A stretch of DNA of 64,000 bases from NCBI GenBank assembly GCA_964354375.1, contig CAYGZQ010000011.1, positions 1 to 64,000 of the forward strand. The letters run 5' to 3'. The stretch is from CAYGZQ01 sp964354375 [NCBI: uncultured Planctomycetota bacterium]. Its GTDB lineage: Bacteria > JAJVIF01 > JAPKYR01. Position 1 is the first letter of the stretch; each line of letters opens with the position of its first letter. The position numbers and the translations under genes were made by a program. The notes under the pieces were generated by a model, which made no database searches, was not told the origin of the DNA, and saw only the letters and a program-made list of their open reading frames with translations. Shown piece after piece: positions 8,850 through 17,649 of this stretch.

Positions 8850-9917
8850 TCAAGGGAACATGACGATGAGGTAGTCGACCGTCTTGTGGTATTGAAGTAT
8901 CTCGAGAAGAGCGTAACCCGGCTTGTTGTCTTTCGCGACTATCACTGCGGCGGTCTGCCCTCTTCCCGCTGCCTGGTGCGACAGGGCTGCAACTAGTTTC
9001 TTCGCCAGGCCCCGTCGACGAAACGCCTTGAACGTGTACACTCCTTCGATGACAACATGATCCAGCGTCTCGGCCCCCCGGATGGCGACCGAAGCGATGG
9101 TGCCTTCCACTACACCCAGAAGGATGCGGTTTTCGACGATCAGCCTGTCCCAGTCGTTGGGAGGCGCGATCCCCATCTCCGCCTCGTATTCTGCGGCGTA
9201 CTCTTCGAGTCGGGGGATGTCCGATGCGCCGGCGAGTCGGTGATGCCCTCCGGGACCATGAGGAATGATCCTCGGCTCTCTGACGAAATGAACGTATTCG
9301 TGGAACGGTTGCAGGGGAGATTTCCTGAATGTCCCATTGGCCAGGGCCTGCAGCACAATCCTGTCCTCGCCCTCCAGCCTTGACGGAGCCAGGTCCTTCG
9401 GCACCGCGTCCAGCAACTCGTCGAGCGCCGTCGCGTTGCCCGAGTGGATGAGCCACTTCCTGGGTGAGACGATGGCGAGCGCTGCAGAGCACAGGTCCTT
9501 CTCTACGCGGGCCAGCACCAGGGCGTCCATATGTCCCTGAAAGCCGCCGCTGGATCCCTGAAGGAGAGATCGGAAGGCCGTGTGCGTCGGGCTTGTGTTC
9601 ATGAGGAATGTGTCGACAATGCTCCTCATGCGCGGCGACTGGACCTGGATAACCGCCCCTGGAGGCAGACTCAGCGCGGTGCTGTGACGAGGGTCCGGGT
9701 CTCTGGACGTAACCGCGCGGGCGTTCTGTTCTCCCTCGCCTCGAGGAAACACCTTCTTGATTCCCGGTTTGGAAGATGGTCGCCGACGTCTGCTCTTGGG
9801 TGGATTGCGTTTGGGATTATCCGGTCCACTAGGGTCTGCAGGATTAATCATATTGTTGAACTTACCGCCGTTGGCATAACTGAAACTCCGCTGCGCTGAA
9901 AGCATCTCGTCAGACAA
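8850..9917 (-). CDS. GNAT-family acetyltransferase with basic N-terminal extension
   Basis: 355 aa. Residues about 25-60 are a low-complexity basic and Pro-rich stretch (PKSRRRR). The C-terminal half carries a GNAT fold: VVIEGVYTFKAFRRRGLAKK holds the R(R/G)xGxA acetyl-CoA loop. A middle segment (about 110-220) resembles the second, degenerate domain of FR47-like proteins. Substrate unknown. Methionine 23 (start near 9851) is an alternative start that omits residues with no predicted structure. A TATAAT promoter lies just upstream; the divergent neighbour is an endonuclease/phosphatase lipoprotein. Confidence 0.75.
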   Translation of the reverse strand: MSDEMLSAQRSFSYANGGKFNNMINPADPSGPDNPKRNPPKSRRRRPSSKPGIKKVFPRGEGEQNARAVTSRDPDPRHSTALSLPPGAVIQVQSPRMRSIVDTFLMNTSPTHTAFRSLLQGSSGGFQGHMDALVLARVEKDLCSAALAIVSPRKWLIHSGNATALDELLDAVPKDLAPSRLEGEDRIVLQALANGTFRKSPLQPFHEYVHFVREPRIIPHGPGGHHRLAGASDIPRLEEYAAEYEAEMGIAPPNDWDRLIVENRILLGVVEGTIASVAIRGAETLDHVVIEGVYTFKAFRRRGLAKKLVAALSHQAAGRGQTAAVIVAKDNKPGYALLEILQYHKTVDYLIVMFP

Positions 9918-9937
9918 ACGACATCGGAGCCGTTCTT

Positions 9938-9965
9938 ATTATAGCAGTTTGTCACGCTGCGTGAA
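9938..9965 (-). promoter_or_regulatory. Sigma-70-type promoter for the GNAT gene
   Basis: On the minus strand TTCACG (9965-9960), 16-bp spacer, TATAAT (9943-9938). Transcription would begin near 9932, 15 bases ahead of the GNAT start. Confidence 0.55.
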
Positions 9966-9970
9966 CGGTC

Positions 9971-10855
9971 ATGGCAAGAAAAAAATCACCAGTGCTGTTG
10001 ACACTCATTTTCCTCCTCGGACTCCTGGGCTGTTCGCGGGGCGATCCGGTCGACTTTCCCACCGGCGCTGACACGATAAGGGTGGGGACCTACAATGTGG
10101 AAAACCTCTTTGACAGTGTCGACGATCCTCTGAAAGCTGACGGGCCGGCGCCGAGCGTCGAGAAGCTGTGCGCGCTCGTGACCATCATCCAGTCGGCTGA
10201 CTGCGACATTCTCGCCCTTCAGGAAGTGGAGAATATCGAAGTCATCACGTGGTTCAACAAGGTCTACCTTGGAGGGATGTACTCTCAGGCCGTGCTGATC
10301 GAAGGCAACGATCCGAGGGGCATCGACATGGCCGTGCTGTCGAGACTCCCTCTCGGTAACGTCAAATCGTTTCGGGATCGCGAGATCACTGACTGGCTTG
10401 ATGGTCCACGCAAATGCTTCTCTCGGGATCTCCTTGCGGTCCAATGGACCGATCCGAGGGGAAGAACATGGAATCTTCTCACCACTCACCTCAAATCCGG
10501 CAGCAAATGGCGCGATGGAGTTCTTCGCGAGGTACAGGCTGACGCGATCGCGGACATCTGCAGGGAGGAGGGATTTATCAACAGTCTCGGGAACGGGCTG
10601 ACGCTCCTGGCGGGAGACCTCAATGCGGAGCCCTGGGACGATGCGCTCGATGCTCTCAGCAGGGTGCCGTTTTCCGATCCTGCCAGAGACCTTCCCCGGC
10701 GCTACACCCATGCATCGGGGAAGGTACTGGACTACATACTTCTGTCGCCCGACGCTGAAAGGTTCTATGCGATCGGATCCTACGGCATCCTTCGGGAGTC
10801 CCCGGCAGATGAGGCGAGCGACCATTTCCTCATTTATCTGGACCTTAAGCCATAG
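9971..10855 (+). CDS. Endonuclease/exonuclease/phosphatase-family lipoprotein
   Basis: 294 aa. Signal peptide with lipobox LLGC (Cys21), so membrane-anchored outside the cytoplasm. The EEP fold motifs are in order: GTYNVENLFD with its Asn, LALQEVEN with the metal-binding Glu, TTHLKS, LAGDLNAEPWDDA (Asp/Asn pair), LDYILLS and the terminal SDHF (usually SDHxP or SDHRP). Catalytic residues appear intact. Extracellular members of this family hydrolyse nucleic acids or phosphoesters; the substrate cannot be read from sequence. Monocistronic, followed by a terminator-like hairpin. Confidence 0.85.
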   Translation: MARKKSPVLLTLIFLLGLLGCSRGDPVDFPTGADTIRVGTYNVENLFDSVDDPLKADGPAPSVEKLCALVTIIQSADCDILALQEVENIEVITWFNKVYLGGMYSQAVLIEGNDPRGIDMAVLSRLPLGNVKSFRDREITDWLDGPRKCFSRDLLAVQWTDPRGRTWNLLTTHLKSGSKWRDGVLREVQADAIADICREEGFINSLGNGLTLLAGDLNAEPWDDALDALSRVPFSDPARDLPRRYTHASGKVLDYILLSPDAERFYAIGSYGILRESPADEASDHFLIYLDLKP

Positions 10856-10916
10856 CCTGTTTCGGCTCTCATTTTGAGAGTTCCGGACCAGTCCCCCAGC
10901 CATCCGCCGGGGAGTT

Positions 10917-10937
10917 TCCCCCTCAGCGGGGATTTTT
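10917..10937 (+). terminator. Rho-independent terminator after the EEP lipoprotein gene
   Basis: TCCCCC pairs with GGGGGA-like bases (10917-10922 with 10928-10932) and is followed by TTTTT. An alternative hairpin, GGGGA-GTT-TCCCC at 10909-10921, shares the left arm, so two mutually exclusive structures are possible. Confidence 0.55.
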
Positions 10938-11087
10938 CCATGTTTTTTTTCCTGGCAGAAACTCCTTTACTGATGCGGCCTCCATTATTTAACGGGGGTA
11001 AAATTGTCCGAAGTTCCGCTGTCGTGGCATCCCCGTTGCATAACCTGGGGTCGTCAGACAAAAAACAAAACCAAACGGAGGCTCGCC

Positions 11088-12230
11088 ATGACAACCAAAA
11101 CACTCTCAAACCGAATCATCAACATCCTGATCTCCCTGATTGCTATTGCAGTTCTTGGGACGATCAGTTGTTCCAGTTCCTCGATGAATCCCGTAGGAAC
11201 CGGACTGAATGACACTCAGGAGATGACCGGAAACAATCTGGTCTCCCCCACGCTCGATACCCAGGACAGGGAAGCCCAGATCTTCTGGTACGAAAATCCC
11301 GAGGGCTCAACCGAGCCGAACGACACTCCCGAGCAGGCCTACCAGGTCTATCACGCTCAGCTTTTCAACGGGCATGCAGATGCCTCAACCGATGTCAACG
11401 ACTACTTCAAGATAAGGGTGCAATTGGTCCCGGCTTCGATCTCTGTGAAGCTCGGCTGGACGGACGGCTCCTTTAACCTCTACCTCTACGACGAGGACCT
11501 GAATCCGATCGAAGCGCTCAATACCGCCGCCGATTCTCCCAAAGAATTCTTCCAGTACGAGCTCGAACCCGGTGATTACTACGTCCGCGTGAAGTGCACC
11601 TGGGCTTCCGGCGACTACCGCATCAAGTTCGGTGTCGGACGCCAGGTCAACGAGCCTTCGAACGATACGATAGAAACGACCACCTGGAACGCCATCGATC
11701 CCGAAGACGACATAATCAGGTCCGTGGTCAGCGAGACCGAGGATCAGAACGACTACTTCTTCGTCGAGGTCGCAGAGGGCGAGTATGTGAGCGCCAAGCT
11801 GGACTGGGTCGGTCTTAGCGGAACCAACCTGAATGTTTACCTCTACAACGCCGACTACAGCCCGATCGTCTACTCCAACGGCAATGCGTGCCCCGAGGCT
11901 TTCGCAAGCGAAGTTCTCACGGCCGGTACCTACTACATCCGCGTGAAGGCTTTCGCCGGACAGGCCATCTATGAGCTCGAAGTCAGCGCTCGCGAGCCCC
12001 TCACCTTCGATCCCGGCAAGTTCTACTATCAGCAGGTCTCGCCGTGGGATCCGCCGACACCGCCGGTTGATGATCCTACCTTCCCCTTCGATCCGTCCAA
12101 GTACGAAGATCCTCTCCAGGACATCCCGCCGCAGTGGAATCCCTTCGGCCCCGGCCCCGGCGATCCCTTCTTCAATAACCAGGACGATGTGCAAGTAGAT
12201 ATGCCCAACCTCCCGCAGTTCGGATACTGA
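11088..12230 (+). CDS. Lipoprotein with two PPC-like beta-sandwich domains and a Pro-rich tail
   Basis: 380 aa from the ATG at 11088, which has GGAGG 6 bases upstream (11077-11081). Signal peptide with lipobox TISC. Two tandem repeats (residues about 80-195 and 200-310) share the order EPND(T)..., D(V/Q)NDYF, (V/A)KLGW or AKLDW, LYLYDEDL / VYLYNADY, and a G(D/T)YYVRVK ending. This matches bacterial pre-peptidase C-terminal (PPC) type domains. The last 70 residues are rich in Pro, Asp and aromatic residues (DPPTPPVDDPTF, FGPGPGDP). A paralogue of the same architecture begins at 13118. Likely a cell-surface protein; no enzymatic motif. Confidence 0.8.
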   Translation: MTTKTLSNRIINILISLIAIAVLGTISCSSSSMNPVGTGLNDTQEMTGNNLVSPTLDTQDREAQIFWYENPEGSTEPNDTPEQAYQVYHAQLFNGHADASTDVNDYFKIRVQLVPASISVKLGWTDGSFNLYLYDEDLNPIEALNTAADSPKEFFQYELEPGDYYVRVKCTWASGDYRIKFGVGRQVNEPSNDTIETTTWNAIDPEDDIIRSVVSETEDQNDYFFVEVAEGEYVSAKLDWVGLSGTNLNVYLYNADYSPIVYSNGNACPEAFASEVLTAGTYYIRVKAFAGQAIYELEVSAREPLTFDPGKFYYQQVSPWDPPTPPVDDPTFPFDPSKYEDPLQDIPPQWNPFGPGPGDPFFNNQDDVQVDMPNLPQFGY

Positions 12231-12259
12231 AAATACAAGGCTCCCCCTCCCTTAACCTA

Positions 12260-12286
12260 AGCCCCCTCCCCGGGGGCTCTTTTTTT
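12260..12286 (+). terminator. Rho-independent terminator
   Basis: AGCCCCC-TCCCC-GGGGGCT (12260-12278) followed by CTTTTTTT, 30 bases after the stop of the PPC-like lipoprotein gene. Confidence 0.9.
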
Positions 12287-12296
12287 GCCGCACGAA

Positions 12297-12344
12297 GGAC
12301 CGCTCCTGTCGTGGTTCAGAGCCGCGAGCGTAAGCGAGCGGTCC
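12297..12344. repeat. Palindromic repeat with GAGCGTAAGCGAG core
   Basis: GGACCGCTC (12297-12305) and GAGCGGTCC (12336-12344) form an exact inverted repeat; the loop contains GAGCGTAAGC. The core resembles that of the perfect repeat at 23-102. Confidence 0.7.
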
Positions 12345-12443
12345 GTCCCAGCACGTTCAGAGCAACTTGAATGCGGTTGGATGAGCCTGTGTGGTAAAAT
12401 ACAACTGTTGTCCCGGAGTCTTAGGAGCCCGGCTGGAGCGGTT

Positions 12444-12968
12444 ATGAATCCAAAAGATCTGAAAGAGTCGCTCATCAAGGTTGTGCGACTGCTCGACAAG
12501 GGCATCGCCATGGAGATGCATGCCCGGGACTTCTATGCCGCAGCCGCAAGAAAAACCGGCTCTCCGCAGGGCAGGAAGCTGTTCGAGTGGCTCGCGCAGT
12601 TCGAAGTCGGACACAAGGCGAGGCTGGAAGGCAAGAGAAAGGAGATTCTCAGCCATCCGGCGCTGAAAGGGGTCGAAACGAAAGAGGTCGGGGACTACGA
12701 TGTCAGCGAGGCGGATGAATCGGTCGCACTTCCGTCCAATCCGACCGATATCGACATCCTCAAAATCGCCCTGGAGAACGAAAGGCGCGCATATGCTTTT
12801 TACCAGAAGAAGATAACCTTCAGCACGGATGCGCTTCTGAAAGAGATGTTCAACACCATGGCACGAGAGGAAGAAAGGCACATCAAGATCCTCTCCGACC
12901 AGCGAAAGCATCTCGAAGTGAACCGGATCTGGGGCGATCTGCAATTGATCCTTGGCGAAAACAAGTAG
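12444..12968 (+). CDS. Rubrerythrin/ferritin-like diiron protein
   Basis: 174 aa from the ATG at 12444, with GGAG 6 bases upstream. A four-helix diiron fold is indicated by two E...ExxH sets: AMEMHARDFY with EVGH in the first half and ENERRAYAFY with EEERH in the second. Members of this superfamily detoxify peroxide or store iron. No C-terminal rubredoxin (CxxC) domain is present, so electrons would come from another protein. It sits between two paralogous surface lipoprotein genes, each apparently with its own transcription start. Confidence 0.85.
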   Translation: MNPKDLKESLIKVVRLLDKGIAMEMHARDFYAAAARKTGSPQGRKLFEWLAQFEVGHKARLEGKRKEILSHPALKGVETKEVGDYDVSEADESVALPSNPTDIDILKIALENERRAYAFYQKKITFSTDALLKEMFNTMAREEERHIKILSDQRKHLEVNRIWGDLQLILGENK

Positions 12969-12995
12969 CTCGCGACATATCTTCGCCAAGGGCGT

Positions 12996-13024
12996 TTGAC
13001 GGGACACGAGGTAGGGGGTAAAAT
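12996..13024 (+). promoter_or_regulatory. Sigma-70-type promoter for the second PPC-like lipoprotein
   Basis: TTGACG (12996-13001), 17-bp spacer, TAAAAT (13019-13024). The same GGGGGTAAAAT stretch is found at 10994-11004 upstream of the paralogue at 11088, where no good -35 is visible. Confidence 0.65.
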
Positions 13025-13117
13025 CATTCTATGAATCGTGAAGCGCTCAGGGCGTTATGCGATCATCGCAGGGACAGCGGTGTGGGAAAATAGAACTACC
13101 GAGGAGGAACTCCGCCC

Positions 13118-14248
13118 ATGCTCTCAAGATCTTTCGGACTTCTGTTTGTCTTGCTGCTCATTCTGATAGCGACGGCGTGTACGAGCGCGCCGTTAGGCCA
13201 GGCACCCACTGCTCCCGCTGTTCCCGGTGAGCTTTCCTCGGAGCAGCCGGGTCCTGCTCTCGCACCGACCGATCGGGCTCTTCCCGAGCGCGATTCGCAG
13301 ATTGTCTGGACTGCGACTCCGGAGGGAGAGCCGAACGACAGCACCGTCAACGCTGTTTATGTCACTGATTTCCATTATGTTGACGGCAGCGTAGATTCGG
13401 CCGGCGATCAGAACGACTACTACTATCTGGGCCTCGACGAGCCGGGCTGCATCTATGCGAAGCTCGGGTGGTCCAATCCGGACGCTCATCTCAATTTTTA
13501 CTTGTACGACAGCGAAGTCCAGCCGGTCGACTACGACAGCACGATGTCGGGCAGCCCCAAGGATGTCTACGCGTGGGAAGCCCCAAACGGCTTATATTAC
13601 CTTCGCGTGAAAGCAAGCTGGGGTGCGAGCAGCTATCGTCTCAAAGTGGCCGCCCTCGAGAACATAATCGAACCCGAGAATGACACGATCGAAACGATGG
13701 ACGCCGCCCTGCCGATAGCGTTCAACACGCCGTGGCGCAGTGCCGCGAACTCCGAGCTCGACGAGAACGATTACTACAAGGTCGACATCGACACGCAGGT
13801 AGCCTCCGGAATCCTGGACGTGAACCTGGACTGGTTCGGACCTCCCGACCCCAATTTCAATGTCTACCTCTACGAAGAGGATTACACACCGGTAGCGTAC
13901 TCGAACGGCAGCGCTCAGCCGGAGGTTTTCACGATCGTAAATCCTCCGGAGGGCACGTTCTACATTCGAGTCAAGGCCTTCTCGGGCGCGGGAGTGTATG
14001 AGCTCACGACCCATGCTCACCCGGTCTACATATTCAATCCCAAGGAGCTCTACGAATACGTGTACCCGCCAATTCCGTGGCCGGACCCTGACCCGGCGCA
14101 TGACATCCTCGACAAATTCGATCCCGAGATGTTCGAGCCTCCCCCGTTCGACGTCCCGCCGCAATACCACCCACTCCTCTTTGATCCGCCTGATGACTAT
14201 GACGGCTGGGGGGCCGATAGTTTCTTCGACGTCTATTTCGACCTTTAG
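13118..14248 (+). CDS. Lipoprotein with two PPC-like beta-sandwich domains (paralogue of 11088)
   Basis: 376 aa. GGAGG about 9 bases before the ATG; signal peptide with lipobox ATAC (Cys21). Same architecture as the gene at 11088: two tandem domains with QNDYYYLGL / ENDYYKVDI, YAKLGW / VNLDWF, FYLYDSEV / VYLYEEDY and G(L/T)(Y/F)Y(L/I)RVKA motifs, then a Pro- and Asp-rich tail (PIPWPDPDPAHD, PPPFDVPPQYHP). Identical motif order and tail suggest a tandem duplication into which the diiron gene was placed, or duplication around it. Probably surface-exposed; function not known. Confidence 0.8.
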   Translation: MLSRSFGLLFVLLLILIATACTSAPLGQAPTAPAVPGELSSEQPGPALAPTDRALPERDSQIVWTATPEGEPNDSTVNAVYVTDFHYVDGSVDSAGDQNDYYYLGLDEPGCIYAKLGWSNPDAHLNFYLYDSEVQPVDYDSTMSGSPKDVYAWEAPNGLYYLRVKASWGASSYRLKVAALENIIEPENDTIETMDAALPIAFNTPWRSAANSELDENDYYKVDIDTQVASGILDVNLDWFGPPDPNFNVYLYEEDYTPVAYSNGSAQPEVFTIVNPPEGTFYIRVKAFSGAGVYELTTHAHPVYIFNPKELYEYVYPPIPWPDPDPAHDILDKFDPEMFEPPPFDVPPQYHPLLFDPPDDYDGWGADSFFDVYFDL

Positions 14249-14309
14249 CTCGCCGAACACCTTCTCCAAAGCAAAAGGCGCTTTGGGAGGACACCGCGAC
14301 ATCACGTAG

Positions 14310-14329
14310 GGGCACGGCATGCCGTGCCC
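14310..14329. repeat. 20-bp perfect palindrome GGGCACGGCATGCCGTGCCC
   Basis: Perfect 20-bp palindrome, extended on the left by TAGG, located between convergent genes. This is one of the most widespread short palindromes in bacterial genomes and is usually dispersed in many copies. Confidence 0.85.
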
Positions 14330-14350
14330 TTGCTTCATTGAGCGGCGTTC

Positions 14351-15925
14351 TCAGTAGTACACGATCCCGTCCCTGTGCCACACGAACGGTCGGGAACCTT
14401 CGCGGAATGCAGCTGGATCGGTCGAGTCCGAAAGAAGGAACAGTCCGCCTTCGATGGCGGTCGCAGGGAATGTCGCCGAGACATTGTCTCCCTCCGGCGT
14501 GGTCACAATGGTTGCCCGGGCCTTCCACTCCATCGGACTCGGCGCTTCAGGATCCTCGCACTTCACGTACCGGAATAGAGTGACCTCTTTGCCGTCCTCG
14601 AGAATCGATGAGGCATTCCAGCCCGTGAGGACTATATCCGAATCCGGGACCGCCTGCGGACAGGGATCGGTGTAATCGACGTTTCCGTCCAGATGCAGCA
14701 CAAATGGAATCGCGACTGGATAATGCGTACCCCATCCGGTCTCATCCTCGACATATCGGGTCGCGCAGTACAGGATGTCCTGGTTGCCCACATCCCTGAA
14801 CGTCACGTTCTCTCCCTCGGCCCATGCGCCGGCCACGTCCTGCCAGTCCCCGAAGTTGAAAACGCAAAGGTAGGTGGCCCGTGCGGGATTCATGACCCGG
14901 AGACTGATATCGCTCACCGTTGTGTATTCGGACGTCACATCGATCGCGGGCGTGCGCATGAGACGGGGAGGCTGAGTGCCGTCCGGGGCCGGACCCATGA
15001 TCGGCTCGGCCGAAAAACTCTCCCTGTAGACCTTGGCGAAAACGCTCGTCCTGATCGCGTCCCAGGTGGGATCCGTGCGCGCCTCGCAGCCCATGAACGA
15101 GTACCATTTTCCTCCGGAGAAAACGACATTCCATGCGTGGTTGTTGTCGCCCTTCGGCCATCGCGGGGTGAAGTCGCTCGTCGTCGGCACTCCCACAGCC
15201 CTAACGCTGTAGTTCGACAGATTGGACATGTCCTCGCATCGACCCGAGCCGCACGAAAGCAGGGTAGGGATGTCGCGGTCTTCCGGATGACGGTAGTAAA
15301 GCGGATCGAAGTGAAAAATCCCCGTATTGTACGTGTTCACCAGCTCCGCGACATCAAGTGCGGTTTTCTGCCCCGAGAGCATGGAAACGAATCTCTCGAA
15401 CATCATGGGACGCCATGAATGAAGCGGCTCCTGGGTCGAACGGTAGGGAAGCACATAGTCGAGGAAAACGTGCTCGGGAAGATCCCTGCACCACGCAAAA
15501 CGCTCTCTCGCCGCAAACGCCCACTCGACATTCTCGATCAGAAGATCGCTTGTCATTGTCGAATAGTCCCACACATATTCCCTTACCCAGTCGATGTCTT
15601 TGTCCTCGGGGCTGAAGGGGTTTAACGGATCATCCGGGTTTACGTAGTCCACGTAAACATGTTTGTCCATGTTCGCGATGAGGTAACACACGGCCCGGAA
15701 TTTCGGCGAACCGGGCGGATAGGCACTCAGCGCCCCGATGAGCTCGTCGTCGTTCCAGTCGGCGCTTGCGAGATCGAGCACTCTCGCCACATCGTCCTTC
15801 CATTGCTGCGGCACGTGCCTGACGACATCGCTGTAGTCGCCCGCTTCCGAAACTCTCCAGGGCGCGAGTACCCCGACGGCAAAGACAAGAGCCAGGAATA
15901 TTCCTGGGATGCAAAGCCTTTGCAT
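14351..15925 (-). CDS. Secreted transglutaminase-like protein
   Basis: 524 aa with an N-terminal signal peptide (hydrophobic GIFLALVFAVGVL, cleavage near SEAG). The papain-like transglutaminase core is at about residues 230-330: GSGRCEDMSNL carries the candidate nucleophile Cys, NNHAWNVV the His, and GKWYSFMGCEA the third strand, where an Asp is more usual. The W..(F)xGxxE form is known from a branch of extracytoplasmic transglutaminase-like proteins. The C-terminal third has a second beta domain (TTVSDISLRVMN). Possible roles are proteolysis or cross-linking outside the cell. Single gene between two intergenic repeats; -10-like TATACT lies upstream at about 15985-15990 on the minus strand. 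Confidence 0.75.
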   Translation of the reverse strand: MQRLCIPGIFLALVFAVGVLAPWRVSEAGDYSDVVRHVPQQWKDDVARVLDLASADWNDDELIGALSAYPPGSPKFRAVCYLIANMDKHVYVDYVNPDDPLNPFSPEDKDIDWVREYVWDYSTMTSDLLIENVEWAFAARERFAWCRDLPEHVFLDYVLPYRSTQEPLHSWRPMMFERFVSMLSGQKTALDVAELVNTYNTGIFHFDPLYYRHPEDRDIPTLLSCGSGRCEDMSNLSNYSVRAVGVPTTSDFTPRWPKGDNNHAWNVVFSGGKWYSFMGCEARTDPTWDAIRTSVFAKVYRESFSAEPIMGPAPDGTQPPRLMRTPAIDVTSEYTTVSDISLRVMNPARATYLCVFNFGDWQDVAGAWAEGENVTFRDVGNQDILYCATRYVEDETGWGTHYPVAIPFVLHLDGNVDYTDPCPQAVPDSDIVLTGWNASSILEDGKEVTLFRYVKCEDPEAPSPMEWKARATIVTTPEGDNVSATFPATAIEGGLFLLSDSTDPAAFREGSRPFVWHRDGIVYY

Positions 15926-16026
15926 GGTAAGTCTCTTGACCTCCGAATTGTCCTGCCGGACTCATCCGGCTGTTTAGTGACGGAAGTATAAGACAAAATG
16001 GGGGCGAAGTTGCAGGTGGTTTTGGG

Positions 16027-17118
16027 TTACGCGGACGGACCTCGCCCGATCCAGCCTCTTGAATGGAAATAGAACAGCATGGTACACACAGTTCCCAGCA
16101 TCAGGAGCAGTACGAAGGGATAGCCGAGGTACCAGTTAAGCTCCGGCATATTGAAGGGCGAGACCTTCGTGTTGTAGTTCATCCCGTAGAGGGAGGCGAG
16201 AAAGGAGAGGGGCATGAATATCGTGGCGATTATCGTCAGAACCTTCATGACCTCGTTCAGCCTGTTGCTGATGCTTGATAGGTAGGCGTTCATGAGGTCG
16301 GAACAGATTTCGCGGTAGTTCTCGACAAGATCGATCACCTGGATCGCGTGATCGAAGCAGTCTCTCAGGTAGACCCGCGTGTAGTCTGTTATGAAGCATC
16401 CCTGTTCCCTGAGAAGAGAGTTGACCACATCCCTGAGGGGCCAGGCGGCCCGACGGATACTCAGGAGGGCTCTTTTCACTTCGTGGATTTCGGACACGAT
16501 ATCGGCCTTTGGCTGAGCAAGGATTTTGTCCTCAAGAAGCTCGATACGTTCCCCCAGGTCCTCGAGAACGGGTAGATATCCATCGATGACTGCGTCGATG
16601 ATCGCGTACGCCAGATAGCTCGCGCCGTTCTCTCTCATCCTGCCTGACGGGTTGCGCAGACGGGTACGTACGGGCTCAAGGCAGTCGCCTTCCCTCTCCT
16701 GGAAGGTGATCACGAATTTCTGCCCTAGAAACAAGCTGAGCTGTTCCAGTTCCAGCCGCGGGGCGGGTTCGATCATGCGGACGATCACAAACAGGTGTTC
16801 CTTGTATTCCTCGGCCTTGGCCCTGTGCTCGCCGCCGACGATGTCCTCAAGGGCCAGCTTATGCAGACCCAGTAGCTCTCCGATTCTCTCGATAGTCCTC
16901 AGGTCCCCAAGTCCGTCCACATTTATCCATGTGACATCGTTTTCATCGAGAAACTGCGGGAGAGTCTCCAGTGCGGTGACTTCCTGCTCGACGAACTTCT
17001 CACCCTTATACGCAATGACCCTGACCTTGGGAGGTTTTCCGTCCCCGGCGGCGGTCAGCATGCCCGGAGGCGCCCCGATCGACGGGTCCGGCTGAACGCT
17101 TCGAGTCGCTTTTCCCAT
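16027..17118 (-). CDS. corA: CorA-family magnesium/cobalt transporter
   Basis: 363 aa. A long cytoplasmic alpha/beta plus helical domain precedes two C-terminal membrane helices. The first helix ends in the signature YGMNY, and the second (YPFVLLLMLGTVCTMLFYF) ends with a short basic tail, as in CorA pentamers. The segment PEEKNLA/WxNVDGLGD is typical of the bacterial CorA branch. A GGGTTAACCC palindrome lies just upstream (17134-17143). Cation specificity (Mg, Co, Ni or Zn) cannot be decided. Confidence 0.92.
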   Translation of the reverse strand: MGKATRSVQPDPSIGAPPGMLTAAGDGKPPKVRVIAYKGEKFVEQEVTALETLPQFLDENDVTWINVDGLGDLRTIERIGELLGLHKLALEDIVGGEHRAKAEEYKEHLFVIVRMIEPAPRLELEQLSLFLGQKFVITFQEREGDCLEPVRTRLRNPSGRMRENGASYLAYAIIDAVIDGYLPVLEDLGERIELLEDKILAQPKADIVSEIHEVKRALLSIRRAAWPLRDVVNSLLREQGCFITDYTRVYLRDCFDHAIQVIDLVENYREICSDLMNAYLSSISNRLNEVMKVLTIIATIFMPLSFLASLYGMNYNTKVSPFNMPELNWYLGYPFVLLLMLGTVCTMLFYFHSRGWIGRGPSA

Positions 17119-17224
17119 GATCGCCTTCCTTTCGGGTTAACCCTTCTTAATCTCCGATGGTCGAAGGCACAATTGCACCAGTTAAAGGCTTAATTCATTC
17201 CGCCCACGGCACAGGCGAATCGAG

Positions 17225-17254
17225 TTGAGTTTTGCTCATCGGAAAGGGTAAACT
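17225..17254 (+). promoter_or_regulatory. Promoter for the ybjQ-like gene
   Basis: TTGAGT (17225-17230), 18-bp spacer, TAAACT (17249-17254), ahead of the gene at 17305. Confidence 0.5.
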
Positions 17255-17304
17255 TCCGGCCTATCCTGACGGCCATACGTCAAACGGTTGGAGGCAAGGA
17301 AAAC

Positions 17305-17613
17305 ATGATACTGACGACAATGGACCATGTCCCGGGACGGGAGATCACCGAGGTGTTGGGCCTCGTTCGAGGAAACCAGATGAGGGGGTTCGCAACGATA
17401 TTGAGCTCGTTCACCGATCCCTCCAGGCTCATGACAATGAACGCGGAGCTTCGCGAAGTGGAGGACGGTGCGACGGAGAACCTGATCCAGCAGGCGATCG
17501 AGATGGGAGCGGACGCAGTCATCGGAGTGCGCATTTCGTCCACTGCTTTCGAATACGACAACGCGCTGAAGTACCAGGCGACGATGTACGGCACCGCCGT
17601 GAAACTCGACTAG
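17305..17613 (+). CDS. YbjQ/UPF0145-family protein
   Basis: 102 aa, normal length for the family. Recognised by ILTTMDHVPGREI at the N-terminus, GLVRGN, the RLMTMNAELREVEDGAT segment and MGADAVIGVRIS near the C-terminus. Family members form small ring-like pentamers; a metal-binding role has been proposed but no activity is established. A GGAGG lies just upstream of the ATG. The gene is single, convergent with the radical SAM pair. Confidence 0.88.
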   Translation: MILTTMDHVPGREITEVLGLVRGNQMRGFATILSSFTDPSRLMTMNAELREVEDGATENLIQQAIEMGADAVIGVRISSTAFEYDNALKYQATMYGTAVKLD

Positions 17614-17649
17614 TGTCTTCCCACCCCGGATCGGTTTGGCGGGACGAGC

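Noticed and set aside
14290-14335. Terminator between convergent genes at 14310-14329
   Set aside because: It is a perfect 20-bp palindrome without a loop or U tract and belongs to a dispersed repeat family.
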